Positions 42,574 through 54,300 of a stretch of DNA of 64,000 nt are shown here, one piece after another. The notes beneath the pieces were generated by a model. That model was not told the origin of the DNA and made no database searches. It saw nothing but the letters and a program-made list of their open reading frames with translations. The DNA is from Diprion similis (Eukaryota; Arthropoda; Insecta; Hymenoptera; Diprionidae), in NCBI RefSeq assembly GCF_021155765.1, contig NC_060114.1, positions 17,714,501-17,778,500 of the forward strand, read 5' to 3'. How positions within the stretch are numbered: position 1 is the first letter of the stretch; every line of letters begins with the position of its first letter. The position numbers and the translations under genes are program-made.

Positions 42574-45500
42574 GGAGCCGAAAATTTCTCGTCTTGAAAT
42601 CGATTCGTATGACCATCTCTAGAGTAATTCGACCCCCAGGAACTCGGAAAACACATCAAAAAGAGCGTAGGAGCAGCAGCAGAGAAATGACGATCGAAAT
42701 TTTCAGTTTTTTGGCTGTAACTTTTGATGCGTTGCTCGAAGCGTATTGGGACTGCGCTCAATCGATTCCTCTCGCGAAATTACGTCGGAATTGTGCCTTA
42801 AAGAATTTATTGCAGCACTTTTCGGAATCGTCGAAATTTCCGCCAAAAATCCAAAGGGGTAAGCCTTACTTTTTCGGCCATTTTCGGAGCCGAAAATTTC
42901 TCGTCTTGGAATCGATTCGTATGACCATCTCTAGAGTAATTCGACCCCCAGGAACTCGGAAAACACATCAAAAAGAGCGTAGGAGCAGCAGCAGAGAAAT
43001 GACGATCGAAATTTTCAGTTTTTCGGCTGTAACTTTTGATGCGTTGCTCGAAGCGTATTGGGACTGCGCTCAATCGATTCCTCTCGCGAAATTACGTCGG
43101 AATAGTGCCTTAAAGAATTTATTGCAGCACTTTTCGGAATCGTCGAAATTTCCGCCAAAAATCCAAAGGGGTAAGCCTTACTTTTTCGGCCATTTTCGGA
43201 GCCGAAAATTTCTCGTCTTGGAATCGATTCGTATGACCATCTCTAGAGTAATTCGACCCCCAGGAACTCAGAAAACACATCAAAAAGAGCGTAGGAGCAG
43301 CAGCAGAGAAATGACGATCGAAATTTTCAGTTTTTTGGCTGTAACTTTTGATGCGTTGCTCGCAGCGTATTGGGACTGCGCTCAATCGATTCCTCTCGCA
43401 AAATTACGTCGGAATAGTGCCTTGAAGAATTTATTGCAGCAATTTTCGGAATCGTCGAAATTTCCGCCAAAAATCCAAAGGGGTAAGCCTTACCTTTTCG
43501 GCCATTTTCGGAGCCGAAAATTTCTCGTCTTGGAATCGATTCGTACGACCATCTCCAGAGTAATTCGACCCCAGGAACTCAGAAAACACATCAAAAAGAG
43601 CGTAGGAGCAGCAGCAGAGAAATGACGATCGAAATTTTCAGTTTTTTGGCTGTAACTTTTGATGCGTTGCTCGCAGCGTATTGGGACTGCGCTCAATCGA
43701 TTCCTCTCGCAAAATTACGTCGGAATAGTGCCTTCAAGAATTTATGCCAGCACTTTTCGGAATCGTCGAAATTTCCGCCAAAAATCCAAAGGGGTAAGCC
43801 TTACTTTTTCGGCCATTTCCGGAGCCGAAAATTTCTCGTCTTGAAATCGATTCGTATGACCATCTCTAGAGTAATTCGACCCCCAGGAACTCGGAAAACA
43901 CATCAAAAAGAGCGTAGGAGCAGCAGCAGAGAAATGACGATCGAAATTTTCAGTTTTTTGGCTGTAACTTTTGATGCGTTGCTCGAAGCGTATTGGGACT
44001 GCGCTCAATCGATTCCTCTCGCGAAATTACGTCGGAATAGTGCCTTCAAGAATTTATGCCAGCACTTTTTGAAATCGTCGAAATTTTCGCCAAAAATCCA
44101 AAGGGGTAAGCCTTACCTTTTCGGCCATTTTCGGAGCCGAAAATTTCTCGTCTTGGAATCGATTCGTATGACCATCTCCAGAGTAATTCGACCCCCAGGA
44201 ACTCAGAAAACACATGAAAAAGAGCGTAGGAGCAGCAGCAGAGAAATGACGATCGAAATTTTCAGTTTTTTGGCTGTAACTTTTGATGCGTTGCTCGAAG
44301 CGTATTGGGACTGCGCTCAATCGATTCCTCTCGCGAAATTACGTCGGAATAGTGCCTTAAAGAATTTATTGCAGCACTTTTCGGAATCGTCGAAATTTCC
44401 GCCAAAAATCCAAAGGGGTAAGCCTTACTTTTTCGGCCATTTTCGGAGCCGAAAATTTCTCGTCTTGGAATCGATTCGTATGACCATCTCTAGAGTAATT
44501 CGACCCCCAGGAACTCGGAAAACACATCAAAAAGAGCATAGGAGCAGCAGCAGAGAAATGACGATCGAAATTTTCAGTTTTTTGGCTGTAACTTTTGATG
44601 CGTTGCTCTAAGCGTATTGGGACTGCGCTCAATCGATTCCTCTCGCGAAATTACGTCGGAATAGTGCCTTAAAGAATTTATTGCAGCACTTTTCGGAATC
44701 GTCGAAATTTCCGCCAAGAATCCAAAGGGGTAAGCCTTACTTTTTCGGCCATTTTCGGAGCCGAAAATTTCTCGTCTTGGAATCGATTCGTATGACCATC
44801 TCTAGAGTAATTCGACCCCCAGGAACTCAGAAAACACATCAAAAAGAGCGTAGGAGCAGCAGCAGAGAAATGACGATCGAAATTTTCAGTTTTTTGGCTG
44901 TAACTTTTGATGCGTTGCTCGCAGCGTATTGGGACTGCGCTCAATCGATTCCTCTCGCAAAATTACGTCGGAATTGTGCCTTAAAGAATTTATTGCAGCA
45001 CTTTTCGGAATCGTCGAAATTTCCGCCAAAAATTCAAAGGGGTAAGCCTTACTTTTTCGGCCATTTTCGGAGCCGAAAATTTCTCGTCTTGGAATCGATT
45101 CGTATGACCATCTCCAGAGTAATTCGACCCCCAGGAACTCAGAAAACACATCAAAAAGAGCGTAGGAGCAGCAGCAGAGAAATGACGATCGAAATTTTCA
45201 GTTTTTTGGCTGTAACTTTTGATGCGTTGCTCGCAGCGTATTGGGACTGCGCTCAATCGATTCCTCTCGCAAAATTACGTCGGAATTGTGCCTTAAAGAA
45301 TTTATTGCAGCACTTTTCGGAATCGTCGAAATTTCCGCCAAAAATCCAAAGGGGTAAGCCTTACTTTTTCGGCCATTTTCGGAGCCGAAAATTTCTCGTC
45401 TTGGAATCGATTCGTATGACCATCTTTAGAGTAATTCGACCCCCAGGAACTCGGAAAACACATCAAAAAGAGCGTAGGAGCAGCAGCAGAGAAATGACGA

Positions 45501-46187
45501 TCGGAATTTTCAGTTTTTTGGCTGTAACTTTTGATGCGTTGCTCGAAGCGTATTGGGACTGCGCTCAATCGATTCCTCTCGCGAAATTACGTCGGAATAG
45601 TGCCTTAAAGAATTTATTGCAGCACTTTTCGGAATCGTCGAAATTTCCGCCAAAAATCCAAAGGGGTAAGCCTTACTTTTTCGGCCATTTTCGGAGCCGA
45701 AAATTTCTCGTCTTGGAATCGATTCGTATGACCATCTCTAGAGTAATTCGACCCCCAGGAACTCGGAAAACACATCAAAAAGAGCGTAGGAGCAGCAGCA
45801 GAGAAATGACGATCGAAATTTTCAGTTTTTTGGCTGTAACTTTTGATGCGTTGCTCGAAGCGTATTGGGACTGCGCTCAATCGATTCCTCTCGCGAAATT
45901 ACGTCGGAATAGTGCCTTAAAGAATTTATTGCAGCACTTTTCGGAATCGTCGAAATTTCCGCCAAAAATCCAAAGGGGTAAGCCTTACTTTTTCGGCCAT
46001 TTTCGGAGCCGAAAATTTCTCGTCTTGGAATCGATTTGTATGACCATCTCTAGAGTAATTCGACCCCCAGGAACTCAGAAAACACATGAAAAAGAGCGTA
46101 GGAGCAGCAGCAGAGAAATGACGATCGAAATTTTCAGTTTTTTGGCTGTAACTTTTGATGCGTTGCTCGCAGCGTATTGGGACTGCG
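42574..46187 (+). repeat. Higher-order block B of the satellite (near-identical to 35088-38701)
   Basis: Carries the same ordered variants as block A at +7486 bp. It begins inside a smaller local duplication: the 1-bp-deletion monomers at 42324 and 43571 are 1247 bp apart, which is four periods minus 1, and the flanking variants repeat with that spacing. Confidence 0.85.
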
Positions 46188-49100
46188 CTTAATTGATTCC
46201 TCTCGCAAAATTACGTCGGAATAGTGCCTTGAAAAATTTATTGCAGCAATTTTCGGAATCGTCGAAATTTCCGCCAAAAATCCAAAGGGGTAAGCCTTAC
46301 TTTTTCGGCCATTTTCGGAGCCGAAAATTTCTCGTCTTGGAATCGATTCGTATGACCATCTCTAGAGTAATTCGACCCCCAGGAACTCGGAAAACACATC
46401 AAAAAGAGCGTAGGAGCAGCAGCAGAGAAATGACGATCGAAATTTTCAGTTTTTTGGCTGTAACTTTTGATGCGTTGCTCGAAGCGTATTGGGACTGCGC
46501 TCAATCGATTCCTCTCGCGAAATTACGTCGGAATAGTGCCTTAAAGAATTTATTGCAGCACTTTTCGGAATCGTCGAAATTTCCGCCAAAAATCCAAAGG
46601 GGTAAGCCTTACTTTTTCGGCCATTTTCGGAGCCGAAAATTTCTCGTCTTGGAATCGATTCGTATGACCATCTCTAGAGTAATTCGACCCCCAGGAACTC
46701 GGAAAACACATCAAAAAGAGCGTAGGAGCAGCAGCAGAGAAATGACGATCGAAATTTTCAGTTTTTTGGCTGTAACTTTTGATGCGTTGCTCGCAGCGTA
46801 TTGGGACTGCGCTCAATCGATTCCTCTCGCAAAATTACGTCGGAATAGTGCCTTAAAGAATTTATTGCAGCACTTTTCGGAATCGTCGAAATTTCCGCCA
46901 AAAATCCAAAGGGGTAAGCCTTACTTTTTCGGCCATTTTCGGAGCCGAAAATTTCTCGTCTTGGAATCGATTCGTACGACCATCTCCAGAGTAATTCGAC
47001 CCCAGGAACTCAGAAAACACATCAAAAAGAGCGTAGGAGCAGCAGCAGAGAAATGACGATCGAAATTTCCAGTTTTTTGGCTGTAACTTTTGATGCGTTG
47101 CTCGCAGCGTATTGGGACTGCGCTCAATCGATTCCTCTCGCAAAATTACGTCGGAATAGTGCCTTCAAGAATTTATTGCAGCAATTTTCGGAATCGTCGA
47201 AATTTCCGCCAAAAATCCAAAGGGGTAAGCCTTACCTTTTCGGCCATTTTCGGAGCCGAAAATTTCTCGTCTTGGAATCGATTCGTATGACCATCTCCAG
47301 AGTAATTCGACCCCCAGGAACTCAGAAAACACATGAAAAAGAGCGTAGGAGCAGCAGCAGAGAAATGACGATCGAAATTTTCAGTTTTTTGGCTGTAACT
47401 TTTGATGCGTTGCTCGAAGCGTATTGGGACTGCGCTCAATCGATTCCTCTCGCGAAATTACGTCGAAATAGTGCCTTAAAGAATTTATTCCAGCACTTTT
47501 CGGAATCGTCGAAATTTCCGCCAAAAATCCAAAGGGGTAAGCCTTACTTTTTCGGCCATTTTCGGAGCCGAAAATTTCTCGTCTTGGAATCGATTCGTAT
47601 GACCATCTCTAGAGTAATTCGAGCCCCAGGAACTCAGAAAACACATCAAAAAGAGCGTAGGAGCAGCAGCAGAGAAATCACGATCAAAATTTTCAGTTTT
47701 TCGGCTGTAACTTTTGATGCGTTGCTCGCAGCGTATTGGGACTGCGCTCAATCGATTCCTCTCGCAAAATTACGTCGGAATAGTGCCTTGAAGAATTTAT
47801 TGCAGCAATTTTCGGAATCGTCGAAATTTCCGCCAAAAATCCAAAGGGGTAAGCCTTACTTTTTCGGCCATTTTCGGAGCCGAAAATTTCTCGTCTTGGA
47901 ATCGATTCGTATGACCATCTCTAGAGTAATTCGACCCCCAGGAACTCGGAAAACACATCGAAAAGAGCGTAGGAGCAGCAGCAGAGAAATCACGATCAAA
48001 ATTTTCAGTTTTTCGGCTGTAACTTTTGATGCGTTGCTCGCAGCGTATTGGGACTGCGCTCAATCGATTCCTCTCGCAAAATTACGTCGGAATAGTGCCT
48101 TGAAGAATTTATTGCAGCAATTTTCGGAATCGTCGAAATTTCCGCCAAAAATCCAAAGGGGTAAGCCTTACTTTTTCGGCCATTTTCGGAGCCGAAAATT
48201 TCTCGTCTTGGAATCGATTCGTATGACCATCTCTAGAGTAATTCGACCCCCAGGAACTCGGAAAACACATCGAAAAGAGCGTAGGAGCAGCAGCAGAGAA
48301 ATGACGATCGAAATTTTCAGTTTTTTGGCTGTAACTTTTGATGCGTTGCTCGAAGCGTATTGGGACTGCGCTCAATCGATTCCTCTCGCAAAATTACGTC
48401 GAAATAGTGCCTTAAAGAATTTATTCCAGCACTTTTCGGAATCGTCGAAATTTTCGCCAAAAATCCAAAGGGGTAAGCCTTACTTTTTCGGCCATTTTCG
48501 GAGCCGAAAATTTCTCGTCTTGGAATCGATTCGTATGACCATCTCTAGAGTAATTCGACCCCCAGGAACTCGGAAAACACATCAAAAAGAGCGTAGGAGC
48601 AGCAGCAGAGAAATGACGATCGAAATTTTCAGTTTTTTGGCTGTAACTTTTGATGCGTTGCTCGCAGCGTATTGGGACTGCGCTCAATCGATTCCTCTCG
48701 CGAAATTACGTCGGAATAGTGCCTTAAAGAATTTATTGCAGCACTTTTCGGAATCGTCGAAATTTCCGCCAAAAATCCAAAGGGGTAAGCCTTACTTTTT
48801 CGGCCATTTTCGGAGCCGAAAATTTCTCGTCTTGGAATCGATTCGTATGACCATCTCTAGAGTAATTCGAGCCCCAGGAACTCGGAAAACACATCAAAAA
48901 GAGCGTAGGAGCAGCAGCAGAGAAATGACGATCGAAATTTTCAGTTTTTTGGCTGTAACTTTTGATGCGTTGCTCGAAGCGTATTGGGACTGCGCTCAAT
49001 CGATTCCTCTCGCAAAATTACGTCGAAATAGTGCCTTAAAGAATTCATTCCAGCACTTTTCGGAATCGTCGAAATTTCCGCCAAAAATCCAAAGGGGTAA

Positions 49101-50620
49101 GCCTTACTTTTTCGGCCATTTTCGGAGCCGAAAATTTCTCGTCTTGGAATCGATTCGTATGACCATCTCTAGAGTAATTCGAGCCCCAGGAACTCAGAAA
49201 ACACATCAAAAAGAGCGTAGGAGCAGCAGCAGAGAAATCACGATCAAAATTTTCAGTTTTTCGGCTGTAACTTTTGATGCGTTGCTCGCAGCGTATTGGG
49301 ACTGCGCTCAATCGATTCCTCTCGCAAAATTACGTCGGAATAGTGCCTTGAAGAATTTATTGCAGCAATTTTCGGAATCGTCGAAATTTTCGCCAAAAAT
49401 CCAAAGGGGTAAGCCTTACCTTTCCGGCCATTTTCGGAGCCGATAATTTCTCGTCTTGGAATCGATTCGTATGACCATCTCTAGAGTAATTCGACCCCCA
49501 GGAACTCAGAAAACACATCAAAAAGAGCGTAGGAGCAGCAGCAGAGAAATGACGATCGAAATTTTCAGTTTTTTGGCTGTAACTTTTGATGCGTTGCTCG
49601 CAGCGTATTGGGACTGCGCTCAATCGATTCCTCTCGCAAAATTACGTCGGAATAGTGCCTTGAAGAATTTATTGCAGCAATTTTCGGAATCGTCGAAATT
49701 TCCGCCAAAAATCCAAAGGGGTAAGCCTTACTTTTTCGGCCATTTTCGGAGCCGAAAATTTCTCGTCTTGGAATCGATTCGTATGACCATCTCTAGAGTA
49801 ATTCGACCCCCAGGAACTCAGAAAACACATCAAAAAGAGCGTAGGAGCAGCAGCAGAGAAATGACGATCAAAATTTTCAGTTTTTCGGCTGTAACTTTTG
49901 ATGCGTTGCTCGCAGCGTATTGGGACTGCGCTCAATCGATTCCTCTCGCAAAATTACGTCGGAATAGTGCCTTGAAGAATTTATTGCAGCAATTTTCGGA
50001 ATCGTCGAAATTTTCGCCAAAAATCCAAAGGGGTAAGCCTTACCTTTCCGGCCATTTTCGGAGCCGATAATTTCTCGTCTTGGAATCGATTCGTATGACC
50101 ATCTCTAGAGTAATTCGACCCCCAGGAACTCAGAAAACACATCAAAAAGAGCGTAGGAGCAGCAGCAGAGAAATGACGATCGAAATTTTCAGTTTTTTGG
50201 CTGTAACTTTTGATGCGTTGCTCGCAGCGTATTGGGACTGCGCTCAATCGATTCCTCTCGCAAAATTACGTCGGAATAGTGCCTTGAAGAATTTATTGCA
50301 GCAATTTTCGGAATCTTCGAAATTTCCGCCAAAAATCCAAAGGGGTAAGCCTTACCTTTTCGGCCATTTTCGGAGCCGAAAATTTCTCGTCTTGGAATCG
50401 ATTCGTATGACCATCTCCAGAGTAATTCGACCCCCAGGAACTCAGAAAACACATCAAAAAGAGCGTAGGAGCAGCAGCAGAGAAATGACGATCGAAATTT
50501 TCAGTTTTTTGGCTGTAACTTTTGATGCGTTGCTCGCAGCGTATTGGGACTGCGCTCAATCGATTCCTCTCGCAAAATTACGTCGGAATTGTGCCTTAAA
50601 GAATTTATTGCAGCACTTTT

Positions 50621-50960
50621 TGATTCGGGTTATGTGCAATAGATTCCTCCCCCTTGAATCACGTCTATATGGTACATCGAGAAACGACTTCAGACATCCT
50701 CCAAAATTGGCCGAATTTCGACTGAAAAACTTCAAAGGGGCTTGCTTTCTTATATATTCTGAATCGAAAAATCTTCCTTCTTAGAGTCGATGTGTTTGAC
50801 TCTTTTCAAACTTAGGAATGCAACAAAAAAAATCTAGAATTTTTCCGTTTTTTTCGCCGTCACACACGATCTGCTTTTCGCGGCAACATCTAGATAAATC
50901 GATATATTAGCGTTTGTCGAAATCATCGGAATTGTGACGAAAAAATTGCAAATGGTACAA
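50621..50960 (+). repeat. Decayed right-edge copy of the satellite
   Basis: After 50620 the monomer register breaks. The text then follows core features at low identity: ATAGATTCCTCCCCCTTGAATCACGTC, AACTTCAAAGGGGCTTGC, a GAATCGAAAAATCTTCC...AGAGTCGATGTGTTTGAC segment, and a TTTTTTCGCCGT...TTTTCGCGGC segment. It marks the array edge 0.4 kb before the IGHMBP2 start. Confidence 0.65.
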
Positions 50961-51335
50961 CTTCAGTAATCTCATGATTTTCGAAGTTGAGAAGGCCGAA
51001 GAATACTGACGCCCACGTACACTCTGTCATGTATGTATGTACATACATACATGCTAGCCTATATTAGGGCCGAGAACCAAGAATTTTCCAAGGATCGCAC
51101 ACAGTTGCAATCACGGACTTAGGGACTTAGCTGCAACTTTAATTCTATTCAGTTTATATCTCAGACCGCCAGAGTCCACTACCAGACATACAACATGTAT
51201 GTCATGCGCAAATGCATAATTTCGCAAGCAGCTTAGCAGCTCCAAGCATGTTTCTGACGCAAGTGAAGAGCCAGTAACGTTCTGGTGATGAAACGAAGGT
51301 GCAAATCGAATTAAACACTCACGAACATAAAGAAA
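50961..51335 (+). promoter_or_regulatory. Promoter/leader region of IGHMBP2
   Basis: Unique DNA between the satellite edge and the helicase ATG. It contains a perfect 26-bp palindrome at 51028-51053. No TATA box or transcription start was assigned. Confidence 0.4.
51028..51053. repeat. Perfect 26-bp palindrome
   Basis: CATGTATGTATGT is followed directly by its reverse complement, with no spacer. It is built of (ATGT)n/(ACAT)n units and lies about 280 bp upstream of the IGHMBP2 ATG. Confidence 0.9.
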
Positions 51336-54300
51336 ATGGACGAAATAATATCGAGCTTCGTCCGGAAGCATATAGATCTATTGCAATTAGAACGCGACGA
51401 GAATCTTCAGCACGTTTTCAACAACATATCTGCTCAAGCCCTTCGTAACCTCGAAAAGGAAGGAGATGCATTGACTAAATTGTCGGTTGGGAGTTTAGCT
51501 AGCCGTGGTTTAAAACAGCTTCAAATTGACTTCGTCGACCCCAACAATCTCCCCTTGAAGCATGCCTTTGCCGTCGGTGACTTGGTCGCTTGCATTCAAA
51601 TGAATAATCGCAGCCAGTTTCTACCTGGCCTCGTTTCAGCCATCTCACAGCGAACCATCTCAATCGCCATCTCAGATCAAACTGTTGTCAATGTCAATGA
51701 AGAGGAACAATTCGCCATTATCAAAGCTGATTCAGATTATACTTACAATAGCCAAACCAGGTTCGTCCAGTCAATCAAATAGAGATAGAAAATGTAGGAA
51801 TACTCTGTTTCTGAAATCGCAGCATAAAGCATAATGAATCGACGGTCTCATTCACTCTTTAACCATCTCATTCACACTGAGAATTAGAACTTGAGAAAAT
51901 TCTGAAATACTCTATCTCAAGGTTGACTCAAGACTTTGGTCCACACTAATAGCAGATTCAAACTGTTGCAGAGCTTTGAAAAATCTGGAATCAACGGAAA
52001 TATATTCCTGGCGATGTTTTAATATAATTAGAATGCTTTTCGACAATGATGAGAAAGTTTCTCAGGAGCTAGTAGACATGGACATCGAAATCTCTGAAAA
52101 ATATTTGAATGAAGATGGTCAGCTAAAGTTCATCAATTCTAAACTTGCGGAAGACCAGCGCATGGCAGTAACATTTGCACTGCGCAAAAAATTTCTTGCC
52201 ATTATTCAAGGACCCCCTGGCACAGGAAAGACTACTACGTTGGTTGAATTAATCGGCCAATTGCACGGGTTGGGTAAAAAGGTAATGAGAATGTTTTAAG
52301 GGCTGCGATTCAAATGTCGAATAATAAGAAAATATCCCCATTCATACTCTCTATATTCCGCATTTCAAATTCCTATAAACCATGGTTTTTTAAATTCAAT
52401 ACTGGTATTATCAACAATCTATGTAAAACTTGTCTATTGCAACTGTCTAAACTAAATTGTCAGACCTTCGGAAGTCGACTCCTATAGTTAAACACTGTTT
52501 AAACATTGAAATTTACATCTTAGGTGTTGGTGTGCGCTCCAACTAATGTTGCGGTGGACAACATTGCCCAGAAACTATGTGAGGCTGGTATAAAGCCGCT
52601 GAGAATGGGCCATACGGCTAGGATAGCGAGGGAGGTACAGAGCTGTTCAGTAGATGCCAACGTGCGGCAAGATAACTCCTATGAAATTTTAGTTCAGATA
52701 AAACATTCGTTGAAAGAATTGCAAGAAAAAGACGGAGGCGCTGAGAAGGGTGGGAAGCCATGGGGTAAAATCAAAGATTTGAACAGAGAGTACCGAGAGC
52801 GAATGGACAAGTTGACTTCTGAAATAATCAGACGGCATTCTGTAAGCATATAATTCTCGAGACTATTGCATCGCGATGGAAAAACTGATTAATTCTCATT
52901 ATTCCTGCAGGTCATTCTCTGCACTCTGAACTCTGCGACCACCGGCAAACGTGCCAAAACTATGCGGCACGTACCCAGAGATTATTTCGATCTTGTGGTA
53001 GTGGACGAAGCTTCTCAGGCATTGGAGGCCTCGAATTGGATCGCAATTCCAAGTGCGGAGAAGGTTGTGCTTGCCGGTGACATCAACCAGCTTCCGCCTG
53101 TTGTTATGAACCAAAAAGCAGCCAAAAACGGACTAAGTCTCAGCCTCATGGAAAGGGCGATCAAAAAACTCGGAAAGAATGCTTATAAGAGTCTCGAAAT
53201 TCAATACAGAATGAATAGCAAAATTATGTCATGGTCTAGCGAACAGTTTTATGAAAGTACTCTCAAGGCGGACAAACTCGTTGAGAATCACTTACTCAAA
53301 GATCTGCCTGGAGTGGAAGTCTGTCCGCTTACAAGTATGGACCCATTATTTTGATTATGCTTTTATTTGCACAACAGGGATTTTTTTCCTATGCAAAAAT
53401 CCGTTCCAGGTGATTCCTTAGTGTTTATCGACACCTGCGGATGCGAATGCGAGGAGTATCAGATCGGCAGTGGGACAATATCGAAAGGAAACGTTGGTGA
53501 AGCGATCGTAGTTGACCGGTTAGTAGCGGCACTGGTGAAATCTGGTGTCCCAGAAAAAGAAATCGGTGTAATAACACCGTATGCTCTGCAGGTGAATAAA
53601 AATGAAGTGGGGATTAAAAGACATTGATGTGATAGTTGAATGAGGTGAAACGTTGTCGAATAATTGTTTTCCTTTTATTTTATCTCGCTTTCATAGGTAG
53701 ACTTCATACGAAAAACGCTGTCAAGTCGTTCTATATCTGCTGAAGTTTCAACTGTTGATGGCTTTCAAGGCAGAGAAAAGGAAGTGATCGTACTATCTTT
53801 GGTCCGGAGTAACGACGAAAAATCACTCGGCTTTGTTACTGACTTTAGACGCCTAAATGTTGCAGTTACACGGGCAAGACGACTGCTTGTCGTTATCGTT
53901 AACAGCGAAACTGTTGAGGATAACAAATTAATTACAAGTCTTTTGAAGCACATTGAAGATAATGGCCTGTTACAAACAGCGCAGGAATATTTGGAAGGTA
54001 AATTTGATAATTTTTTATAAACATTTCCCTTTTCTCCTGACATACCCCAAAATCAAACTGCTTAAATGGACATGTTTACACCAGATAATTCGGAGGACCT
54101 TAAGAAAGAGTTGGAAGAAAATGTAAAAGTGAAACACAAATCTGTTGTGACCAATAAAACGGATAGTAAGACAGAAAAGAGAAAGAAACCAGCATCGAAA
54201 AATGGTGATCAAATTAAAGGCGATACCAATTTGAAGACTGTTCTCAAAGACAAAGGAATCGATTTGAGTATAAACGCAAATAGGAAAGAATATAATCTCT

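Larger units (their letters stand above)
28905..50620 (+). repeat. Core satellite array: 70 tandem copies of a 312-bp monomer
   Basis: The marker GATGCGTTGCTCG occurs first at 29001 and last at 50524. The 21523-bp distance equals 69 periods of 312 minus 5. Five copies carry the same 1-bp deletion in a C run (GACCCC instead of GACCCCC, near 32030, 36085, 42324, 43571 and 47000), so no other net length change exists. Copies differ at few positions. Each monomer contains TTTTCGGC and GCCGAAAA around a 10-base loop, an AGCAGCAGCAG run and several AATTTT/AAATTT tracts. Diagnostic variants recur at fixed large offsets, showing higher-order amplification. Because 312 is 3 x 104, one plus frame stays open over long runs and minus frames show 88-codon pieces in nearly every copy. 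I read these as by-products, not genes. Confidence 0.97.

Noticed and set aside
29082..50559. Many 88-codon minus-strand frames
   Set aside because: They are the same segment of the satellite monomer read on the other strand, repeated with the array.
28905..50620. CENP-B box-like motif (TTCG....A..CGGG) in the satellite
   Set aside because: The nearest text, CTCGTCTTGGAATCGATTC, lacks the required CGGG and the TTCG core spacing.
28905..50620. CRISPR array
   Set aside because: The units are contiguous 312-bp tandem copies with no short repeat/spacer alternation, and the genome is eukaryotic.
53367..53409. Exon 5 of IGHMBP2 starting at 53378
   Set aside because: Exon 4 leaves one base, so this acceptor gives a stop within the exon. 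The acceptor ending at 53409 keeps phase and matches the family sequence (PLTS-DSLVFIDT).
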